DNA of 64,000 nt from Liminaster sp017519885. Lineage in GTDB: Bacteria; Bacteroidota; Bacteroidia; Bacteroidales; UBA3663. Below are positions 34,433 to 44,400 of this stretch, one piece after another; the first letter of the stretch is position 1; the number at the start of each line of letters is the position of its first letter. The position numbers and the translations under genes were made by a program. The DNA is taken from the NCBI GenBank assembly GCA_017519885.1, contig JAFWRO010000044.1, forward strand, positions 1 to 64,000, read 5' to 3'. The notes under the pieces were generated by a model. That model made no database searches, had not been told where the DNA came from, and worked only from the letters and a program-made list of their open reading frames with translations.

Positions 34433-35953
34433 TTATGCTTCTTTTCTTAAACGGGCCACCGGGTAGCCAAGCGACTCGCGATACTTGACAACCGTGCGAC
34501 GAGCAATCTTGTTGCCCTGCTTGCTGAGTTCTTCAGCCAAAGCCTCATCGGTCATCGGATGATGTTTGTCTTCGTTGTCGATGATATTCTTCAATGCCTG
34601 GATGATAGCCGACTGATTGCTATCGGCCACTGCATTGGTAAACAGATCCTTGACCAGTACGATTCCAAACTCAGTATCTACATATTTGCTATTGGACACA
34701 CGGCTTATCGTCGAGATGTCGTAATGGCAGCGATCGGCCACATCCTGCAACGTCATAGGCTTGAGCGTCTCTACAAGACCTGTAAGGAAATAGGCGCGCT
34801 GCATGCTGACGATGGTCTGCATCACATCCATCAGGGTATTGCGACGCTGCTCAAGGGCTTCGATGAAGGTACGCGCATTCTGGATGTTTTCACGGAGGAA
34901 ACGCACGCCCTCGCGAGCAGCCTTGTCATCATTGTTCTCCTGCAGTTCGCCATAGAGTTTCTCATAATCTTCGCTGATGCGGACCTGAGGAACATGCCCA
35001 TCATTCAGTGTCACGATAAGTTGTCCATCCTCGTTACGAACAATGAAGTCGGGTCGTATCTGCTGCGCCTTCACGTCATCGGTCTTGGCTGTAGATGGCT
35101 GCATTCCTCCCGGTTTGGGGTTGAGATGGCGAATGACATGAAGTGCATCAACCAATTCCGTGTGGGTTGGAATATTCAAATCCTGTTCAATCCTGTCATA
35201 TCGTTTGTTCGAAAGATCATCGAATTTCTGACTGACAATTTCGTAAGCGAGACGATTGGCGGGAGTTGCCTTACGCTCCTCCAACTGAAGAAGCATACAT
35301 TCACGCAAATCCCTTGCGCCAATACCACTGGGATCAAGCTCCTGCTGGACTATCTCGACCAATACCGCCTCAAGATCTTCGACCGTGGTTTCGTAATGCT
35401 GGGTCATCTCAAGGTCTTCAACCAGTTCGACGAGCGGACGACGCAGATAACCACTCTCATCCAAACAATCGATGATATAACTGGCAAGATAACGTTCCTC
35501 GAGCGTGATGTCGAGCACTTCGATCTGCTTCTTCAAATCGTCGCGGAAAGTATCCGCATTGGTCGCATTGTCGATTGGATTAAAATCCTCATCATCGGCA
35601 CTCTGATTGCTCGAAGTATCCACAGGTTCATCATCATCGTTATCGAAAGCGACAACATCGCCTCTCTCTGAGTCAGAAATGGACGTATCGCCCTCGTCTG
35701 CCGATGCAGAAGAATCAAGATTGGTTGTTTTCTCGTCTTCTTCGGCCTCAAATTCCCCTCCTTCATCACGTTCAGGGCCATTGTATAAGGCGTCAGGTTG
35801 GTCGACTGTCTCCAATGCAACATTTTCCTGAAGTTTCTCATTGATGAGTTGTTCGAGGTCGTCGCTCGAAGCCTGTACCAATGACGAAGTAATATATACA
35901 ATTGGTTTATGCTTCTGCTTCTGTTTCTGTTCTATTCCTGATACTAGTGCCAT
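34433..35953 (-). CDS. rpoN: RNA polymerase sigma-54 factor
   Basis: A 506-residue sigma-54. Region I (about 1-50) is Gln-rich with VQASSDDLEQLINEKLQENVALE, the activator-interacting part. Region II (about 52-130) is very acidic. The core-binding domain (about 130-330) has LDITLEERYLASYIIDCLDESGYL. The HTH region (about 385-435) has PMTLQDVADRCHYDISTISRVSNSKYV. The RpoN box at about 484 (ARRTVVKYRESLGYPVARLR) reads the -24 promoter element. It is the third gene of the galE run, with a 19-bp gap to the T9SS plug gene. No enhancer-binding activator is encoded in the window. Confidence 0.97.
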   Translation of the reverse strand: MALVSGIEQKQKQKHKPIVYITSSLVQASSDDLEQLINEKLQENVALETVDQPDALYNGPERDEGGEFEAEEDEKTTNLDSSASADEGDTSISDSERGDVVAFDNDDDEPVDTSSNQSADDEDFNPIDNATNADTFRDDLKKQIEVLDITLEERYLASYIIDCLDESGYLRRPLVELVEDLEMTQHYETTVEDLEAVLVEIVQQELDPSGIGARDLRECMLLQLEERKATPANRLAYEIVSQKFDDLSNKRYDRIEQDLNIPTHTELVDALHVIRHLNPKPGGMQPSTAKTDDVKAQQIRPDFIVRNEDGQLIVTLNDGHVPQVRISEDYEKLYGELQENNDDKAAREGVRFLRENIQNARTFIEALEQRRNTLMDVMQTIVSMQRAYFLTGLVETLKPMTLQDVADRCHYDISTISRVSNSKYVDTEFGIVLVKDLFTNAVADSNQSAIIQALKNIIDNEDKHHPMTDEALAEELSKQGNKIARRTVVKYRESLGYPVARLRKEA

Positions 35954-35971
35954 AAGAAATTGAAAATAAGA

Positions 35972-37267
35972 TTATGGTTCGAGTTGTGCCACGCCTAAAA
36001 GACGGTCATAGCGTGCTCCTGGTGCACGATAATAGACATAAATGTCATATTGATTACGTGCTTCATAATAGTTGCCCTCACACACCGACAAGGTTGCATG
36101 AGGATTGGTTCCGCCTGTGAAATCGGGCACCCATTCGTGCCCACAGAGGAACTGATAGTTATAATGCCCCTGCTTCAAGAGAGCACGACCAACGAAGCAT
36201 TGGAGTTCGGGGTCATAGTCCATACGCCATTCATTGGTAAGCTCTCCATAGGTGAAATCTCCCGTCAGATAGATGTTGCCTCTACCCTTTGGCGGCATCG
36301 CTCCTGCCAGACTAAATTCTGCCCAGAAGTATTCACACTCGGTGGCCTCATCGTCCACATTATTCAATGCGTGTACCAGATAGCGTCCATGCTGGTCCTG
36401 GTCATAACGATAGAAACTGCCGCTGCGAGCCTGCTGCGTAACAAGTTCGGCATGATAGTATGGTTCTTGATAGCGCAAGCGCTCGACACCAAACGTTGCA
36501 TAATGCCGATCGATGAACTCAAATCGACGGAACGTGTTACCTGCCTCAAAGATAAGATCACGATTATGCTCGTACCATGCCTTGCTGGCCTCCATACGCG
36601 AGGGAAGAAGGATGTCTCGTCGTGTGTCGGGTCGATGATTCTGGGTCACCACAAGTCGAAGATCGGTGGACGGACTGAGGAAAGGCAGTTTGCTCTGGCT
36701 CCAAGTGCACTGAAGCGTCAACTGCTGATGTTCCTGACGGAAGTCGATGTCGGTGTTACCACTCACTTCTCCATTCACAAAGGCCATCTGCTCGGTCACA
36801 CTGAAGCAAGCAATGGCAACCTGTTCATCGGGATCACTTTCCAAATGAAAAATCACCGCATAGTTGCCGCTGACGAGCAACCGTACATCCTCGTTGGGGA
36901 ATGCAACGGAATAATGCCAATAGTTGACAAAGGTGTTGAATGAAGGAGAAACCTCGGTGACCCGTGTCGGCTGGAAGCCATCGACATAATCGAGTTCCGA
37001 AAGGTCATCCTGTTCCCATTGGGCGTCGCAATGAATTATCTGATATTGGAGGAAAAGTTCCTCATCCGAGAGGATATCAAACGAGATCTCGAGACTCGAG
37101 TTCTCGGTGTTGTCAATGACAGGAAGTTTGCGGAAATCACCATCGGTGATGACCTGCAAGGTCTTCACATCGTCAGAAAGGGGGTGAGTATAGTATGCAG
37201 ATGCTTGCAATGACATCGAAGCCATTGCAAGCAATCCAGTAGTTATGTATACTAAATACTTTTTCAC
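35972..37267 (-). CDS. Type IX secretion system plug protein (DUF5103)
   Basis: A 431-residue protein with a signal peptide (ending LQASA). It is a DUF5103 family member: an N-terminal beta domain with LEISFDIL and FLQYQIIHCDAQWEQDDLSELDYVDGF, and a C-terminal GNIYLTGDFTYGELTNEWRMDYD followed by GHYNYQFLCG. In Flavobacterium, the DUF5103 protein plugs the periplasmic side of the SprA translocon. sprA lies 1.2 kb away, on the other strand. Translation starts at GTG 37265-37267, which overlaps the galE TGA stop (GTGA), so the two are coupled. Confidence 0.88.
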   Translation of the reverse strand: MKKYLVYITTGLLAMASMSLQASAYYTHPLSDDVKTLQVITDGDFRKLPVIDNTENSSLEISFDILSDEELFLQYQIIHCDAQWEQDDLSELDYVDGFQPTRVTEVSPSFNTFVNYWHYSVAFPNEDVRLLVSGNYAVIFHLESDPDEQVAIACFSVTEQMAFVNGEVSGNTDIDFRQEHQQLTLQCTWSQSKLPFLSPSTDLRLVVTQNHRPDTRRDILLPSRMEASKAWYEHNRDLIFEAGNTFRRFEFIDRHYATFGVERLRYQEPYYHAELVTQQARSGSFYRYDQDQHGRYLVHALNNVDDEATECEYFWAEFSLAGAMPPKGRGNIYLTGDFTYGELTNEWRMDYDPELQCFVGRALLKQGHYNYQFLCGHEWVPDFTGGTNPHATLSVCEGNYYEARNQYDIYVYYRAPGARYDRLLGVAQLEP

Positions 37268-38298
37268 ATTACACCTTTCTCACGCAGCCTGGTCTGCCAA
37301 CGCCAAGCATTGGCAAGGGTCTCCTTGAGAGGCACCTGTGCCTTCCAGCCAAGCACGGTATTGGCGCGACCCGGATTGCCCCAGATCTTCTCGATATCGC
37401 CTTCGCGACGACCCTTGATGACATACGGAACATTGACACCTGTAGCTTCCATAAATGTATTGACAAGTTCGAGCACCGAAACGCCATTGCCTGTTCCGAG
37501 GTTGTAATACTCAATCTTATCCTCCGACTTACCCTGAACCATACGGTCAAGGGCACAAACATGTGCCTTGGCAAGGTCGGTAACATCTATATAGTCACGG
37601 ATGCACGAGCCGTCGGGAGTGTTGTAGTCGTTGCCAAAGACATTGAGTTCCTTGCGAATGCCCATAGCAGTCTGGCAGACGTAGGGAAGCAGGTTCTGAG
37701 GAACGCCACGTGGCAGCTCGCCGATTTCAGCTGAAGGATGAGCACCAATAGGATTGAAATAGCGAAGGATGATGGCATTGAAGCCTACTCCGGTATGAAG
37801 ATAGTCCTTGATGATTTCCTCAGCAATCTGCTTGGTGTTTCCATAGGGCGAAGTGGCAGGCTTGATGGGAGCATTCTCGTCGACAGGACTCTGGTCAGGC
37901 TCGCCATAGACTGTGCAGGAACTTGAGAAGACGAATCCCTTGAGATGGAAGTCTTCAGCAGCCTCCATCATATTCATCAATGAAGAAAGATTGTTACGAT
38001 AATAGAGCAAAGGTTTCTGAACCGACTCTCCTACTGCCTTCGAAGCTGCAAAGTGAATGACACCGGCAATAGGTCCCTCTTTTTGGAAAGCCTGATATAC
38101 GTCTCCCTTGTTGGTGCAATCAATCTGATAGAACGCAGGTCGTTTGCCAGTGATACGCTCGATACCATCTACCACCGAAGCCTCCGAATTGGAGAGGTTG
38201 TCAAATATCACGACGTCATAGCCCGCATTCTGAAGCTCGACGCAAGTATGGCTGCCAATGAAGCCGCAGCCACCAGTAAGCACAATTTTATTAGCCAT
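37264..38298 (-). CDS. galE: UDP-glucose 4-epimerase
   Basis: A 344-residue extended short-chain dehydrogenase that interconverts UDP-glucose and UDP-galactose. It has the NAD-binding GGCGFIGSHT (residues 8-17), the catalytic region SSSCTVYGEP with YGNTK (Tyr-X3-Lys), and FNPIGAHPSAEIGE and the C-terminal EKIWGNPGRANTVLGWKA. I chose ATG 38298 (MANKIVLTGG); the open frame runs upstream past the promoter box. It heads the minus-strand run galE-plug-rpoN-PAP2-purE-ispG. Confidence 0.95.
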   Translation of the reverse strand: MANKIVLTGGCGFIGSHTCVELQNAGYDVVIFDNLSNSEASVVDGIERITGKRPAFYQIDCTNKGDVYQAFQKEGPIAGVIHFAASKAVGESVQKPLLYYRNNLSSLMNMMEAAEDFHLKGFVFSSSCTVYGEPDQSPVDENAPIKPATSPYGNTKQIAEEIIKDYLHTGVGFNAIILRYFNPIGAHPSAEIGELPRGVPQNLLPYVCQTAMGIRKELNVFGNDYNTPDGSCIRDYIDVTDLAKAHVCALDRMVQGKSEDKIEYYNLGTGNGVSVLELVNTFMEATGVNVPYVIKGRREGDIEKIWGNPGRANTVLGWKAQVPLKETLANAWRWQTRLREKGVM

Positions 38299-38329
38299 AT
38301 TATAATTATTATAAGGTGTTTCAATGCTG

Positions 38330-38337
38330 CAAAGATA
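38330..38337 (-). promoter_or_regulatory. -7 box TATCTTTG for the galE operon
   Basis: Complement of CAAAGATA, exact TAnnTTTG match, 31 nt before the galE ATG. The promoter of the divergent sprA is not obvious; TACTTTTT at 38459 is the best weak candidate. Confidence 0.5.
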
Positions 38338-38469
38338 GGCTTTTTTTCTGAAACATAAAAACATTTTCGTGCTTTTTTTGCCAAAGATGCATTTTTTTAT
38401 TGTTTTTGACAAATTCTTTATACAATAAAAGCGCGATGTTCACGTTTTATGGTTTAGATACTTTTTCGG

Positions 38470-41400
38470 ATGCGACAAACAAAGGGTAATCATCAACTGC
38501 GCGCGCTCGGTCTGAGTATGGGATGTGCGATACTGTTCGGAAGCCTGGCCTATGGCTATGCTCCCGCTGGTATGCGTATCGCCAGCCTGCCTCAGAGCCA
38601 GGATGTCCGACAGCAAACACCAACGAATGATGAAGAGACGGATTCGGTATATCATAGTCGTTATCCCGTTGCGCCCACTACTCCCGACATGGCTCCCGAT
38701 CTGGAGAAGGCTCACCCAGGAGACCTCAAGACTCCTGAAAACGTAAAGACGGTGGTGGAGTACGATTGGAAGAACAACCGCTACCTTATTAAGACGATGC
38801 TCGGCGAACAACTGATCGGCAATCCTATTCCGATGACGATGCAGGAGTATAGCAAGTACACCGAACGCCAGCAGCGCAGTGCCTACTTCCTCGATCAATA
38901 TCACAAGGCTGTGGAGGAAGAGGAAGGAAAGGGAGAGTTTGACCTGCTCGACATGCAGTTCTCGCTCGGTCCTGCCGAAAAGCTATTTGGCCCTGGCGGC
39001 ATTCGCGTCAAGACACAAGGCTCGGCATCCCTTTCGATGGGCATGAAGCATAACGTCGTCGATAATCCGACACTCTCCGAACGTGCACGCGACCAGTGGA
39101 CCTTCGACTTCGACGAACAGATACAACTCAACATGAAGGCATCCATCGGCTCGAAGATGTCATTTGACCTAAATTATAACACGCAGGCGACCTTCGATTT
39201 CGATGCCACGCAGTTCAAACTTGCCTTCGCGGGCGAAGAGGACGATATTGTGCAGAACCTTGAGGCAGGCAATGTCTCGATGACTACCGGCAACTCGCTC
39301 ATCTCGGGTGGTGCATCGCTGTTCGGTGTTAAGTCTCAACTGAAATTCGGCAAACTGAACATCACTGCTCTTTTGGCCAAGCAGGAATCCACTTCGAAGA
39401 CTGTTTCATCGAAGGGAGGTGTGACTAAACGCACCTACGAAATCCTTCCCACTGAATACGACGAGAACCGTCACTACTTCCTCGGACATTACTTCCGCGA
39501 CACTTACGACCAGAATATGGAGAAACTCCCACTCATCTCCTCTGGCATCGAGATTACGAAGATTGAGGTGTGGATGACCAACAAGAGGTCGTCTTACGAC
39601 AACGCTCGCAATATCCTGGCCTTTGCCGACCTCGGAGAAAGCAATCCCGACGAGATGCAGCATCCCGAATGGGCAACTTCGATGGGCACCATCGCTCCAT
39701 CGAACAACAACAATACGCTATATTCCACCCTGCGTGACAATTATCCAGCCCTGCGTGACATCACTTTGGTGTCGAGCACCATACCAACCATCGCCATCCC
39801 CGGTTCAAGCGGAATGATGGAGAGCGGTGCAGACTACGAAAAGATAGAGTCTGCCAGACTTCTTTCAAGTTCTGAATACTCACTCAATTCTGCACTCGGC
39901 TATCTCTCCCTCAAGACGCAAATCGACGATGATTGTGTTCTAGCTGTAGCCTTCCAATATACCAAAGGTGGACAGACCTATCAGGTCGGCGAATTCAGTA
40001 CTGACAATTCCGACGATACCTCAAAGACCCTCTATGTGAAACTGCTGAAATCGACAGCAGGCAATCCTGAGCATTCCATTTGGGACCTTATGATGAAGAA
40101 CATCTACTCGCTGGAAGTCACCAATCTTCAGCAGTCGAACTTTACCTTGCAGATCCAGTATCTCACCGATTCAGTCGGTGTCTATACCAACTACATCAAC
40201 GAAGGTCCCATAGCCCAGCAACTCTTGATCAAGGTCATGAACCTTGACCAATTGAATTCCCATCAGGAACGTCATTCCGACGGACAGTTCGACTGGGTCG
40301 CAGGATATACCGTTCAAGCATCTACCGGCCGAATCATATTCCCTGTCGTCGAGCCTTTTGGCAGCCATCTTGCCAAGAAATTGGGCAATGATCCTGCCCT
40401 CGTCGCCCGCTATTGTTATCCGAACCTCTATTCACAAACTTTGACCGATGCCGAACAGGATGCCGAACACAACAAGTTCCGCATCCGTGGCGACTACACG
40501 GCTTCGAGTGGTGCAGAAATCAGTCTGGGAGCCATGAATGTTGCCCGCGGTTCAGTACGTGTTACGGCTGGTGGTACTACGTTGACCGAAGGTTCAGACT
40601 ACACGGTGGACTACACCATGGGCATAGTCACCATCCTCAACGAGTCAATCATTGAGAGTGGAACTAATGTCAGCGTAAGCCTTGAAGACCAGTCGGAGTA
40701 CTCACTTCAGCGCAAGACTATGATGGGCCTCGACCTGCAATACGACTGGTCAAAGGATCTCACGTTGGGTGCCACGGTCATCAATTTGAGTGAGACTCCA
40801 CTGACCAGAAAAGTGTCGATGTCGGAGATTCCGATCAACAATACCATCTACGGTTTCAATTTCAAATGGAACAAGGACTTCATGTGGCTCACCAATGCCA
40901 TCGGTGCCATTCCTTGGATCAAAGCTACAGCTCCCTCAAATTTCAACATCGAAGGCGAATGGGCACAACTCATCGCGAGTCACAGCAGCGAGATCGGCGA
41001 CAATGGTTCGATCTACATCGACGACTTCGAGTCATCGGAATCGTCGACCAACCTTGCAGTACCCACACTCTGGCAACTCTCCTCCACCCCCGCCAGCATC
41101 GAAGGCAGAGATGTGGGCGGTTCCCTATTCTCCACCGCATACAATGACCGTCGTGCCCATCTCGCCTGGTACCGCATCGACAACCTCTTCACTTCGCAGA
41201 CCAGCAACCTGACGCCTGCACACATCAAGAACGACCTTGTGCAACTTTGCGATCCACGTGTGCGACAGGTCACCTTCGAGGAAATCTATCCCAACAAGGA
41301 ACTAGAATACGGTGAAACGGGCATCCTCGACGTGATGAACCTCAGTTATTATCCACGCGAGCGCGGACAATATAATGTAAGTGCTTCACGCATACAAAGC

Positions 41401-44400
41401 GATGGCACATTGGCCAATCCTCAAGGCAACTGGGGCGGTATGATGCGAGCTATGGATGTGACCAACTTCGAATCTGCCAACTACGAATATATCGAATTCT
41501 GGATGATGGACCCATTCATCGAAGTCGAAGGGGACGAAACCTGGAAACCCAACGACGAAGGCAAACTCATCCTGCAACTCGGAGAAATATCAGAAGATAT
41601 CCTGAAAGACGGGTACAAGTCGTTTGAGAATGGCTTGGACATTAATGGTGATCTCTCTGCAATCAAGGAGACCACTTGGGGACGCGTCTCGACACGCACC
41701 TCTACGGTTTATGCCTTCGACAATTCGTCCTCTTCGCATGCTGCACAAGACGTCGGTCTCGACGGACTTAGCACGACCGACGAAGCCAACTTCCCGACCT
41801 ATCAGAACTATGTGGATTCTCTGCGTCAGATCGTTTCCCCAGAGGTCCTCACTTCCTGGCAGAACGATCCGTATTCGCCCATCAATGACCCTGCTGGCGA
41901 CAACTACCACTACTTCCGAGGCCGCGCTTTGGACAACGACAATGTCTCTATTCTGAATCGCTACAAACACATCAATGGTGCTGAAGGCAACGCCCCATCG
42001 ACAGCCGACAGCCAGGAGTCCTACAGCACTGCCTACAAGAGTACGCCCGACGTCGAGGACATCAACACAGACAACACGCTCAACGAAAACGAGCGATTCT
42101 ACGAGTACGATATCGAACTGGTTCGCGGTCACATGAATCTGGCCGAAAACAAATATCTTGCCGACATCAGCACCCGTCGGGTGCCCCTGCGCGATGGCCT
42201 TACCCACGAAGTGAAGTGGTACCTGTTCCGCGTCCCGTTACGTTCTCCCGACCGTAGGGAAGGAAACATCAGCAACTTCAAGTCCATCCGCTTTATGCGA
42301 ATGCTTATGACAGGTTGGCAGGAAGCACAGGTACTTCGTCTTGCCACCCTCGACCTCGTGCGAAGCGACTGGCGTACCTATTCCAACGATCTCTCCGATC
42401 CAGGATATCCTCAGAGCAGCGATGCCCTGCTTTCTTCAAGCACCGTCAACATCGAAGAACATTCGGGTTCGCTCCCTGTAAACTACGTATTGCCTCCCGG
42501 TATCTCGCGTATTGTGACGCCAGGCACCAATGCCGTTCAGCAAAATGAACAAGCTCTTTCGCTGAAGATCACGAATCTTGAGCCGCATGATGCCAAGGCC
42601 GTCTATAAGAGTTCTGGCCTCGATCTTCGCCAGTACGACAACCTCCAACTCTTTGCCCACCTCCATGCCAACGCTGGCGAGGAAGACCAGTTACACGATG
42701 GCGACCTTGCCGTATTCCTCCGTGTCGGCTCGGATTACAAGGACAACTACTACGAGTACGAAGTGCCTCTCCACAAGACACCTTCCGGCACCTATAACAA
42801 CAATTCGTCGAGCGACCGTCTTCTCGTCTGGCCTGAAGACAATATGATCAACGTGGAACTTTCGAAGTTCACCGCCCTGAAGCGCGAACGCAATGCCAAG
42901 AAGGAACTGGGTGTCGATGGTGTGAGCTATACCCTCGAATACTCAGTATATGACGAGGACAACAAGTCGAACCGAATCGCCGTGAAAGGTAATCCTTCGC
43001 TGGGCGAATGTACAGTATTCATGATTGGTGTGCGTAATGTCGGCCGTAGCACCAAATCTGCTGTCGTATGGGTCAACGAACTCCGCACCGATGGCATGGA
43101 CGAGAGCGGAGGTTGGGCAGCACGCGGCAATGCCACATTGCGCATCTCCGACCTTGCTACCATCAATGGATCAGGTTCTTACACCAGCGCCGGATGGGGC
43201 ACGGTAGAACAATCGACTGCAGTGCGTTCACTGTCTAAGGACTACGAATACAACGTCTCTGGTCAGACCGATATCGGCAAGTGGCTACCTTCGCAGGTCA
43301 AACTGCACGCGCCCTTCTATTACAGTTACTCCAAGTCGGTGAGCACACCGAAGTACGATCCATACAACGAGGATCTTACCGTCGATGAGACGCTCGACAC
43401 CTATCCGACCGAACGCCAGAAAGACTCCATCAAGTCCCTTGTACAGACCACGGCCGAAACCAAGTCGTTGTCGCTGACCGGGGTAAAGTTTGACGTCAAG
43501 TCGAAGCATTCGATGCCTTGGGATCCCGCCAATGTGACGATGGGGTATTCGCAGAACAAGCAGACATCTCACGACCCCACCACAGAGTACGAGTACAACA
43601 ATTCGTACAAGGGTAACATCAACTACAACTGGTCGCCCTACTTCAAACCCTGGAAACCGTTTGCTACAAAGAAGGGCAACAATGCGAGAAGTGGCAATGC
43701 GCAAGCTGGCAGAAACACGACTGACTCAAGAAAAGCTAGCGCAGCCAGCGGCAGATCGAACAGTTCGAACAGCAAGGCTCCATTCAAGAAACTGAAGGAT
43801 GACTTCCAGTTCAACTGGTTGCCCAACAGCATCTCCCTCTCGGCCCAAGTCAACCGCACATATCACGAGGAGCAACTCAGAAATATCGAGACCTACGAAT
43901 CGGATTTCACCATCCCCGTCTCCTACACCAAGAGCTTCACCATGCTGCGTCAGACCAGCATATCGTGGGACATTACCAAGACGCTGAAAGCCAACTTCCA
44001 GTCGGCTTCCAATGCGCGCATCGACGAGCCGGACGCTCCAGTCAACCGGTATCTTTACCCCGATGACTACGAGCGCTGGAAGGACACCATCTGGACTCAG
44101 ATATGGAAGTTGGGAACACCTGTCGATTATAACCAATCGTTCGACGTCTCCTGGACGATACCTATCAACAAGATCACCTGGACCGACTGGATTAACCTAT
44201 CGGCCAAGTACAAGTCCACCTATCAATGGAATCGCGGCACCCAGATTGACGAGCAGACATCGACGGGCAATACCATTCAAAACAATTCTCAATGGCAGTT
44301 TGATGGCAAGTTCAACCTCGAATCGCTCTACAACAAGTCGAAGTTCCTGAAGAAGGTGAATGACAAGTTCAAGGCGCAAAAGTCCTCTAACGCCAACAAC